From a bacterium (GTDB lineage: Bacteria > Electryoneota > Electryoneia > Electryoneales > Electryoneaceae): DNA of 64,000 nt. The stretch lies in contig JAHLLB010000001.1 in assembly GCA_020444425.1 (NCBI GenBank), positions 202,938-266,937 of the forward strand, in the 5' to 3' direction. This document shows, piece by piece, positions 57,111 through 64,000 of the stretch; position 1 is the stretch's first letter, and each line of letters opens with the position of its first letter. The notes under the pieces are model-generated. The model had not been told where the DNA came from and made no database searches. It was given only the letters and a program-made list of their open reading frames with translations. Both the position numbers and the translations under genes were made by a program.

Positions 57111-57668
57111 TTACTCGGCGAAACCGGGAAGCTTTCGCAATCGGCTGACCGCGAGAGGGACGACGAGGGCAAAGATGAGAGTGTTGATCGCAATCTGGGT
57201 CAGACTGAAGAGGATACCGCCGATCAGGAATCCGATCAGCGTCGTCTCCGCCATCGGGGCAAACAGGTAGAAGGACAGCGACAGGATCACCTGGTACAGC
57301 AGGGTGACAAACAGTCCCATCAACGCGAACAGGGCGATGCGGAGCTGGCCGGTTGAGCGGTTGAGGGGATGACGGACGAGACCGAACAACAGGCCGTTGA
57401 TGCCCTGGCCGAGCATTTGCGCGACCCACATGGACGGAATCGCCATGCTTGATCCGAGCGGGTTCAGCGCGCCAAAGACTGCATACGCGACAACTCCGAC
57501 CGCGAATCCGAAACCGGGCCCGAGCAACAAACCGGCGACCGCAACAGTGGCGGTCACCAGTTCGACATTTGGAATCGCAAAAAAGAGGTAGCCGAACGCC
57601 ACTGCGGCAGCGGCGAGCATGGCTGCGCGGCTGACACGGCGTGCGAGCTGTGAGTCAAGGGACGGCAT
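57111..57668 (-). CDS. ECF transporter S-component-like membrane protein
   Basis: 185 aa, about 5-6 TM; AAMLAAAAVAFGYLFFAIPNVELVTATVAVAGLLLGPGFGFAVGVVAYAVFGALNPLGS. Confidence 0.75.
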   Translation of the reverse strand: MPSLDSQLARRVSRAAMLAAAAVAFGYLFFAIPNVELVTATVAVAGLLLGPGFGFAVGVVAYAVFGALNPLGSSMAIPSMWVAQMLGQGINGLLFGLVRHPLNRSTGQLRIALFALMGLFVTLLYQVILSLSFYLFAPMAETTLIGFLIGGILFSLTQIAINTLIFALVVPLAVSRLRKLPGFAE

Positions 57669-57683
57669 GGGTGCCGCCTGTGA

Positions 57684-58052
57684 TTAACCCTTGCTCTTCT
57701 GCGGAGCGGCCTTCTCGCGAATGCGCGCGGCCTTACCGACACGATCACGCAGGTAATACAGCTTCGCGCGACGGACACGGCCCTGGCGTTCGAGTTCGAT
57801 CTTCGCGATAGTCGGGCTGTTGAACGGGAAAACACGTTCCACGCCGATGCCGCTGGAGATCTTGCGAACGGTGAAGCTGCCGTGACCCAGACGGCCGCGG
57901 ATACGGATGACCGTACCACGGAAAATCTGGATACGTTCCTTGTTGCCTTCAATAACTCGCGTGTGCACGCTGACGGTGTCTCCGGGGCCGAATTCGGGAA
58001 TGTCAACAATCGCTTCCCGGCGTTCGATCTCCTGAATCAGCAGGTCCGCCAT
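57684..58052 (-). CDS. rplS: 50S ribosomal protein L19
   Basis: [65 protein letters not shown]. Confidence 0.98.
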   Translation of the reverse strand: MADLLIQEIERREAIVDIPEFGPGDTVSVHTRVIEGNKERIQIFRGTVIRIRGRLGHGSFTVRKISSGIGVERVFPFNSPTIAKIELERQGRVRRAKLYYLRDRVGKAARIREKAAPQKSKG

Positions 58053-58085
58053 GATCTCACCTTCTATGCTGTGTGTTCTTCGATA

Positions 58086-58808
58086 TCACTTGTTCTCGCC
58101 GCTGCCGTCCTGTTGACGGTCCAGCCAGCGCTGGTACAAATCCGGACGTAAACGCTTCGTCCGCACAATCCGTTGTTCCAACCGCCATTTTGCCACATTG
58201 GCGTGATGGCCGCTGGTTAAAACATCCGGCGCCGTTTCGCCATCCCACTCCGCGGGTTGCGTGTAGTGCGGATGGTCGAGCAATCCGGAACTGAAGCTGT
58301 CTCCCGCCGCGGAATCGGGATCACCGAGCACACCGGGCAGCAAACGTACGACAGAATCAACGATCACCGCCGCCGGCAGCTCTCCGCCGGTGAGGATGTA
58401 GTCGCCGATGCTCAGCTCCTCATCCACAAACCGGTCGATCGCCCGCTGGTCAACTCCCTTGTAGTGGCCGCAAAGGAACGTCAATCGTTCACGTTGCGTC
58501 AACTCCTCGGCGATGTCCTGCGTCAATACCCGTCCCTGGGGACTGGTCAGGATCACATGCGGCTTCGGTTCCGGACGTTTCTCACGCAGATCCGCCAACG
58601 CCTTCGCGATCGGTTCCGCCTTGAGCACCATCCCGGGACCACCACCGAGGGGCCGGTCATCCGTGGTCGAATGCTTGTCCGTGGCATAATCACGGAGCTG
58701 AATCAGGTCAAACTCGACCGATCCCGCCGCGACCGCCCGTTTCAGCATCGACTCGTTGAGAATCGCCCCAATGCCTTCGGGAAACAGCGTTAAGATTTCA
58801 ATGATCAT
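58086..58808 (-). CDS. trmD: tRNA (guanine-N1)-methyltransferase
   Basis: IEILTLFPEGIGAILNESMLKRAV; DDRPLGGGPGMVLKAEP; LCGHYKGVDQRAIDRFVDEELSIGDYILTGGELPA. Confidence 0.97.
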   Translation of the reverse strand: MIIEILTLFPEGIGAILNESMLKRAVAAGSVEFDLIQLRDYATDKHSTTDDRPLGGGPGMVLKAEPIAKALADLREKRPEPKPHVILTSPQGRVLTQDIAEELTQRERLTFLCGHYKGVDQRAIDRFVDEELSIGDYILTGGELPAAVIVDSVVRLLPGVLGDPDSAAGDSFSSGLLDHPHYTQPAEWDGETAPDVLTSGHHANVAKWRLEQRIVRTKRLRPDLYQRWLDRQQDGSGENK

Positions 58809-59517
58809 CGGGCGGCTCTGGCTTTTCTTCCCGCCGCTCGGGCCGTGGGATCCGGTGCCGTGAACGGGTAGAACTCCGTCCGCTGCCCCGAACCTCGGGA
58901 TCCGCTTTCTGTTTTTCTTCCGGTAGCAAACCTTCGAGCAATGTCACCCGGATTTGCTTCTTTTCGATGTCGATCTCTTCGATCACGTCCTGGATCGCCG
59001 GGATCAACACCTCGCCGTGCGGACCATCCACCTGCCACACATCGTTCGCGGGCAGGTCCATCACATCGTTGATCGTGCCGAGGTCGCCGTTCACCGTGCA
59101 GGTGACATGGCAACCAACCAGATCGTCGATGTAGTACAGATCATCCGGGAGCTCGTCCCGGTCAGCATGATCAATAAACAGGCGTCCGTTGATTAAGGGT
59201 TCAACGAACTCCCGAACCGGCGCTTCCTTGAACCTCAGGTAGACCGCGCCGGGTTCGATGCGCACACGTTTCGGTGTCAGCCAGTGGATGCGGCCGTCAA
59301 CACTCTCCAGCCACACTCCGTCGAGCTCGGCAAACCGTTCCGGCCGCCATGTCAACGGCTGCACCTTCAGATCTCCCTTCAGGCCATGTGCCTTCACCAC
59401 CTGGCCGATGGTTACCCTTCGGTCAGGCTCAGGCGGCTCCGGAACGTCGATTTCGGGAGAAGTATCTTCCGGATCGACCGGAAACCCGGGCGGGAAATCG
59501 TCACGCGTATTCATCAT
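58798..59517 (-). CDS. rimM: Ribosome maturation factor RimM
   Basis: VTIGQVVKAHGLKGDLKVQPLT; YYIDDLVGCHVTCTVNGDLGTINDVMDLPANDVWQVDGPHGEVLIPAIQDVI. Confidence 0.93.
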   Translation of the reverse strand: MMNTRDDFPPGFPVDPEDTSPEIDVPEPPEPDRRVTIGQVVKAHGLKGDLKVQPLTWRPERFAELDGVWLESVDGRIHWLTPKRVRIEPGAVYLRFKEAPVREFVEPLINGRLFIDHADRDELPDDLYYIDDLVGCHVTCTVNGDLGTINDVMDLPANDVWQVDGPHGEVLIPAIQDVIEEIDIEKKQIRVTLLEGLLPEEKQKADPEVRGSGRSSTRSRHRIPRPERREEKPEPPDDH

Positions 59518-59532
59518 TGGAATCGGACGAGC

Positions 59533-60243
59533 TTACTCGCTCTTCTTCTCGTCCTTGTCGCCGTCGGCCTTCTTCTCTTCAGCCTTGGCTTCATCCTTTT
59601 TCTCTTCAGCCTTCGGCTTTTCGGCGGCTTCCTTGGCCGGAGCTTCTTCCTTCTTCTCCTCGGCCTTGGCTTCCTTCTTCGGCTCTTCCGGCTTTTCCTC
59701 GGCCTTCTCTTCAGCCTTGGCATCAGCCTTCTCGGCAGGCTTGTCGTCCGCCTTCTCTTCAGCCTTGGCTTCTTCCTTCTTCTCTTCAGCCTTGGCTTCT
59801 TCCTTCTTCTCTTCAGCCTTCGGCTCTTCGGCGGCTTCAGCCTTTTTGTCCTTCTTCGGCTCCGGCGGTTCGATCGGTTCCGGATCCTTCGGGACGTACT
59901 TATCCTTGGCCTTCGGCTGCGGATTCTTCTTTTCCCGGTGCTGCTGCACCTGGGCTTCGATCTCCGGCTGCGCGGTTTCCTGCTTGACCAGGTCCCAACG
60001 CAACATGACGCCGTCCTTGGTGAACAAGCGCTTGACGGTGTCGCTCATCTGCGCGCCGACCTCGAGCCACTTGATCGCGGCGTCGTGGTCCACGACCAGG
60101 GTGATCGGGTTGGTGAGCGGGTCGTAATGACCGATCTTCTCGATGTACTTGCCGTCACGGCGCGTACGTTTGTCGAGGGCGACGATCCGGTAGAATGGAC
60201 GCTTTTTCCGGCCCATCCGGGTCAGTCTCAGCATGACTGCCAC
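59533..60243 (-). CDS. rpsP: 30S ribosomal protein S16 with long K/E/A-rich C-terminal extension
   Basis: MAVMLRLTRMGRKKRPFYRIVALDKRTRRDGKYIEKIGHYDPLTNP (S16 core), followed by about 140 aa of KAEEKKEEAKAEEK-type repeats. Confidence 0.95.
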   Translation of the reverse strand: MAVMLRLTRMGRKKRPFYRIVALDKRTRRDGKYIEKIGHYDPLTNPITLVVDHDAAIKWLEVGAQMSDTVKRLFTKDGVMLRWDLVKQETAQPEIEAQVQQHREKKNPQPKAKDKYVPKDPEPIEPPEPKKDKKAEAAEEPKAEEKKEEAKAEEKKEEAKAEEKADDKPAEKADAKAEEKAEEKPEEPKKEAKAEEKKEEAPAKEAAEKPKAEEKKDEAKAEEKKADGDKDEKKSE

Positions 60244-60254
60244 GTGCTTCCTCC

Positions 60255-61604
60255 TCAGCTGGGTGGGAATGGAAGATTCTTCGGGATCATACCCTTCGGC
60301 ATGCCCCGCATCTTCTTTTGGCCACCCATTTTCTTCATCATTTTTTTCATCGCGGTAAACTGGTTCAACAGGCGATTGACATCCTGCACTTTCATGCCGC
60401 TGCCCGCCGCAATCCGTTTCCGGCGGCTGCCGCGGATGATGCCCGGTTTTTGCCGTTCTTCCGGGGTCATCGACAGAATGATCGCCTCGGTGCGCTTCAG
60501 CTCGCTGCCATCCAGTTCGATGTTCTTCAGCGCCTTGTTGGCGCCGGGAATCATCTTCAACAGACCCTCAAGCGGGCCCATCTTTTTGATCTGGCGGATT
60601 TGCTTGAGAAAATCCTCCAGGTCGAACTGCTGCGACTGCATCTTCTGTGCAAGCTTCAGCGCTTCTTTCTCGTCGACAGCTTCCTGCGCCTTTTCGACGA
60701 GCGAGACCACATCCCCGAGTCCAAGAATGCGATCGGCCATCCGGTTCGGATGGAATTCTTCAAACTCATCCAGCTTCTCGCCGATACCGGCAAAACGGAT
60801 CGGCACGCCGGTGACTTCACGAATTGAAAGAGCCGCACCGCCGCGCGCATCGCCGTCCAGCTTGGTCAGGATGACACCGGTCACCCCAAGCTGGTTCGCG
60901 AACGCCTGTGCGGAATTGACGGCGTCCTGCCCGGTCATGCCATCCGCGACGAACAGAATTTCCGACGGACGCAGCTGCTTCTTGATCTCGCGCAGCTCAT
61001 CCATCAACGCTTCGTCGATGTGCAGACGGCCGGCGGTATCGACGATCAGCGTGTCGCGCCCCTTCTGACGGGCTTCGTCACGCGCGGCCATCGCCGTCTT
61101 CACCGGGTCTTTGTGTTCACGCTGTGCGTGAACCGGCACATTGACCTGTTCGCCGACGCGTTCGAGCTGATCGACCGCCGCCGGGCGCTGCAGGTCGCAG
61201 GCCGCAAGCATGGGACGCAGCCCACGCTTAGTCATGTACATGCCGAGCTTACCGGAGCTGGTCGTCTTACCCGACCCCTGCAAACCGACCATCATGACAA
61301 CAGTCGGCGTATCTTTGCTCCGGCGCAGTGGTTCGAAGGTCTGTCCGAGCAGGTGGACCAGTTCATCATGGATGATCTTGATCACCTGCTGGCCCGGTGT
61401 GACCGACTTCGTCACTTCCTGGCCGACTGCCCTCTCTTCCACCTTCTTCAGGAACGACTTGGCGACCTTGAAGTTAACGTCCGCTTCGAGCAGAATGCGC
61501 CGTACCTCGCGCAATGCTGCCTGAACGTCCTCTTCGTTCAGCCGGCCACGGCCTTTAATCGTTTGAAAAAAGCCGTCTAATTTGTCCTGAAGTTCACCAA
61601 ACAT
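60255..61604 (-). CDS. ffh: Signal recognition particle protein Ffh
   Basis: MFGELQDKLDGFFQTIKGRGRLNEEDVQAALREVRRILLEADV; VGLQGSGKTTSSGKLG; M-domain TPEERQKPGIIRGSRRKRIAAGSGMKVQDVNRLLNQF. Confidence 0.97.
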   Translation of the reverse strand: MFGELQDKLDGFFQTIKGRGRLNEEDVQAALREVRRILLEADVNFKVAKSFLKKVEERAVGQEVTKSVTPGQQVIKIIHDELVHLLGQTFEPLRRSKDTPTVVMMVGLQGSGKTTSSGKLGMYMTKRGLRPMLAACDLQRPAAVDQLERVGEQVNVPVHAQREHKDPVKTAMAARDEARQKGRDTLIVDTAGRLHIDEALMDELREIKKQLRPSEILFVADGMTGQDAVNSAQAFANQLGVTGVILTKLDGDARGGAALSIREVTGVPIRFAGIGEKLDEFEEFHPNRMADRILGLGDVVSLVEKAQEAVDEKEALKLAQKMQSQQFDLEDFLKQIRQIKKMGPLEGLLKMIPGANKALKNIELDGSELKRTEAIILSMTPEERQKPGIIRGSRRKRIAAGSGMKVQDVNRLLNQFTAMKKMMKKMGGQKKMRGMPKGMIPKNLPFPPS

Positions 61605-61616
61605 GGAAACCAGTTG

Positions 61617-61644
61617 TGAGCGGTGAGCCATGAGCTCTGAGCTC
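61617..61644. repeat. Heptamer tandem array (TGAGCGG TGAGCCA TGAGCTC TGAGCTC)
   Basis: Period 7, 12 bp upstream of the predicted ffh ATG. Confidence 0.75.
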
Positions 61645-61660
61645 AACAACTCCTTATCGT

Positions 61661-61695
61661 CTTACGTCCTGGGTCCAGAGTCTTGAGTCCTGAGC
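61661..61695. repeat. Degenerate heptamer array (CTTACGT CCTGGGT CCAGAGT CTTGAGT CCTGAGC)
   Basis: Five aligned heptamers. Confidence 0.6.
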
Positions 61696-61768
61696 AAAAC
61701 AACAACCCACAGCCTCAATTTCTCAGGATCTGTATCGTCACACCTTGGATTTTCGTCAAGGTGTTTGA

Positions 61769-61887
61769 CTCAATCTCGTTGACTCAATCTCGTTGACTCG
61801 ATCTCGTTGACTCAATCTCGTTGACTCAATCTCGTTGACTCGATCTCGTTGACTCAATCTCGTTGACTCAATCTCGTTGACTCAATC
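61769..61887. repeat. 14-bp minisatellite, 8.5 copies of CTCRATCTCGTTGA
   Basis: Units at 61769, 61783, 61797(G), 61811, 61825, 61839(G), 61853, 61867, 61881(partial); variant units exactly 42 bp apart. Confidence 0.97.
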
Positions 61888-61912
61888 ACATCTTCTCTAG
61901 TGATCATGCCCT

Positions 61913-61979
61913 CGGACTTTAGTCCGGGATCACCAACGGTGCAAGGAACCAAGGTATTCATGCCTCGGACTTCAGTCCG
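61913..61979. repeat. Paired palindromic modules
   Basis: CGGACTTTAGTCCG (61913..61926) and CGGACTTCAGTCCG (61966..61979), centre spacing 53 bp. Confidence 0.9.
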
Positions 61980-62024
61980 AGTTTTCACTGTCCTGTGCCG
62001 AAATCCGGGGGTCTTTTGTTTTTC

Positions 62025-62052
62025 AAGACTCAGGACTCAAGACTCAGGACTG
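62025..62052. repeat. Heptamer tandem array (AAGACTC AGGACTC AAGACTC AGGACTG)
   Basis: Period 7; contains the stop codon of the 62044..62529 minus-strand CDS. Confidence 0.85.
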
Positions 62053-62529
62053 ACAATACCGTTTCACCACTTCCGCGATGACATTGGTCGTCGAACGGCC
62101 CGCAACCAGCGGCACGATCTCGACCCGGCCACCGTGTGCCTCGACGACGTCCTTGCCGACGACATCTTCCGGCTTCCAGTCGCCGCCCTTGACCAGCACA
62201 TCCGGTCTGAGTGTCTCGATCAGCTCGAAGGGTGTGTCCTGTTCGAACAATGTGACACGGTCAACCGCCTTCAGGGCTCCCATCACTCGTGCACGATCAG
62301 CTTCCGGCACAACCGGCCGGTTCTCGCCTTTCAAGCGGCGAACGCTGGCGTCCGAATTTAGCCCGAGGATCAGCGCATCTCCAAAATTACGCGCAAGTTC
62401 CAAGAGCTCAACATGGCCCGCGTGCAGAATGTCAAAGCAACCGTTGGTAAACACCACGCTCTTGCCTTCGGAGCGCATTTGTTCACGCCATTGGCGCGCT
62501 TCGTCCCATGAAACCGTCACGCTATTCAT
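62044..62529 (-). CDS. rfaE2: D-glycero-beta-D-manno-heptose 1-phosphate adenylyltransferase
   Basis: [79 protein letters not shown]. Confidence 0.94.
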   Translation of the reverse strand: MNSVTVSWDEARQWREQMRSEGKSVVFTNGCFDILHAGHVELLELARNFGDALILGLNSDASVRRLKGENRPVVPEADRARVMGALKAVDRVTLFEQDTPFELIETLRPDVLVKGGDWKPEDVVGKDVVEAHGGRVEIVPLVAGRSTTNVIAEVVKRYCQS

Positions 62530-62701
62530 CGTGGGATCTCCGGGCTAAGCCGGGGTGCGCGCCGCCCGGCCATCACAGAAAGAAGGCCCCACGCTGGAGC
62601 CTTCATCGCTTCAAACCGTTACTATGGCGCGGGATGACTACCTCAGGCTGACCTCATGCTGTTGTGCTCCCTCAGCGTGATGAACCCCGGCCAACGGGTG
62701 T

Positions 62702-62774
62702 GGGCGATACAAGAATCGAACTTGTGACCTCTGGTATGTGAGACCAGCGCTCTAACCAACTGAGCTAATCGCCC
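62702..62774 (-). tRNA. tRNA-Val (anticodon CAC)
   Basis: GGGCGATTAGCTCAGTTGGTTAGAGCGCTGGTCTCACATACCAGAGGTCACAAGTTCGATTCTTGTATCGCCC folds as a 73-nt cloverleaf; anticodon loop CTCACAT. CCA not encoded. Confidence 0.96.
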
Positions 62775-62906
62775 GTATGCTTGATTGAAACAGGCTTCGA
62801 GCGGATTATCCTTCCACGCGCACCGGTTCCTCTTCAAGGCAACGAATGTACGACGAGAGCTCCACTTGCGCAAGACGGTGCAGCTTTCCGCGAGGCGTGG
62901 CTCTCC

Positions 62907-63902
62907 TCAGTCCTGCAGCTCTTCCAGCAGCGCCGCCGGGGTAATCGGAACCACACCGACCCGTCCGACCACATATTCCGCTGCCATGGTCGCCAACCGT
63001 GCCGCCTGCTCCGGCCCAAGCCCACTGACAAGGGCCAGCGTGATCGTGCTGATGACAGTGTCGCCCGCGCCGGAGACGTCGGAAATGCGGCGCGGTTTGG
63101 TTCCGATGTGAACCGGATCGTGTTCGTTCTCAAGGATTGTCATGCCCTGCGAACCACGGGTAATAAGCACGTGCTCGGCGTTCAAACGGCGCTTCAGTTC
63201 ACGGCAGGCGTGTTCGACGTCTTCATCCGAAACGATCTCCCGGCCCAGCGCATTGGACGCTTCCCTCAGGTTCGGCTTGAACAGGGTCGAATCGACGTAG
63301 TCAAAGAAATGGCTCGACTTCGGATCAACGGTGACAGGTACCCCCTTCTCCCGCGCCAGCGAAATGCTCTCACGGATCAGGGTTCGCGTCAACAGGCCCT
63401 TGTTGTAGTCTTGTAAGATGACTGCGTCCGCACCGCGCAACGACTGGCTCATCCGGTCCATCACTTCGTCCTGGATCGCCTGCGGCGCGAGGCCGGTCCG
63501 TTCCCGGTCCACACGCAGCAATTGCTGGTTACCGGAAATGACACGGGTCTTGACGGTCGTCGGACGATCGTCGCTGACTACCAGCCCGTTCGGGCTCGCC
63601 CCCTGGCTGCTCAGCAGCTCGGCCAGCTCGCGGCCGTTGTCATCGTTGCCGATCAACCCGATCGGGATGCAATTCGCGCCCAGGCTGGTCAGGTTGAGCA
63701 CCACGTTTCCCGCACCGCCGGGCCGCTGCTGGTCTTCACTGACCTCGACGACAGGTACCGGCGCCTCCGGGCTGATGCGTTTGACCGCACCCCAGATGTA
63801 ACGGTCAAGCATGAAGTCGCCGACAACGACGATACGTTTTCCGCGCATCGTGCGCAGCGTGGTTTGAACAAGCTCCCTATCCAAACTCATCAGAGACCTC
63901 AA
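62907..63902 (-). CDS. rfaE1: D-glycero-beta-D-manno-heptose-7-phosphate kinase (PfkB family)
   Basis: RIVVVGDFMLDRYIWGAVKRISPEAPVPVVEVSEDQQRPGGAGNVVLNLTSLGA; DVSGAGDTVISTITLAL. Confidence 0.94.
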   Translation of the reverse strand: MRSLMSLDRELVQTTLRTMRGKRIVVVGDFMLDRYIWGAVKRISPEAPVPVVEVSEDQQRPGGAGNVVLNLTSLGANCIPIGLIGNDDNGRELAELLSSQGASPNGLVVSDDRPTTVKTRVISGNQQLLRVDRERTGLAPQAIQDEVMDRMSQSLRGADAVILQDYNKGLLTRTLIRESISLAREKGVPVTVDPKSSHFFDYVDSTLFKPNLREASNALGREIVSDEDVEHACRELKRRLNAEHVLITRGSQGMTILENEHDPVHIGTKPRRISDVSGAGDTVISTITLALVSGLGPEQAARLATMAAEYVVGRVGVVPITPAALLEELQD

Positions 63903-64000
63903 AAGAATTCAGTCAGGTCAACGGCCACACCAATTAACAACGACCCGGGATTCGATTGAAACCCTAAACTCATCGCAGTGTTCTTACCTGGAAGTTTATA

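Noticed and set aside
59258-61068. Plus-strand Ser/Phe/Leu-rich ORFs (SSFFSSALASSFFSSA; LLFSLGFFLLLF)
   Set aside because: Mirror translations of the rpsP K/E/A repeat and ffh; no independent evidence of coding.
61769-61887. CRISPR-like array
   Set aside because: Contiguous 14-bp units without spacers; it is a minisatellite.

Overview
This is a GC-rich bacterial chromosomal window, and nearly all genuine genes lie on the minus strand. Protein types suggest an FCB-superphylum-like Gram-negative (TonB-dependent receptors with carboxypeptidase-regulatory N-domains, FlgD/Por-type C-terminal sorting domains, extended ribosomal protein S16, split HldE); this lineage call is inference.

Confident content:
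- Two TonB-dependent receptors flanking a beta-helix lipoprotein, next to a PhoR/PhoB-type two-component pair.
- An ECF sigma factor with an overlapping membrane partner gene.
- nadE, an outer-membrane porin-like protein, an O-antigen ligase and a glycosyltransferase.
- tatA/B-tatC, purQ-purS, pssA-psd, purC-purB, htrA, a transaldolase, truA and ecfT.
- An FMN riboswitch-controlled rib operon (ribD-ribE-ribBA...ribH) with a GT-C type glycosyltransferase inside it.
- lysC-dapB-dapA, glnB, ychF, and the ffh-rpsP-rimM-trmD-rplS cluster.
- hldE halves separated by a tRNA-Val(CAC).

No CRISPR array, prophage or intact transposase was recognised. The most unusual material is intergenic:
1. Degenerate 7-bp tandem arrays abutting gene ends.
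2. Paired CGGRCTnnAGYCCG palindromes with a fixed centre spacing of about 54 bp, including a symmetric A-B-B'-A' array between divergent genes.
3. An exact 223-bp-period non-coding tandem repeat related to other loci.
4. A 14-bp minisatellite upstream of ffh.
5. Matching 11-bp-period candidate response-regulator boxes upstream of phoB and a TonB receptor.

No wholly new protein system could be demonstrated from sequence reading alone.
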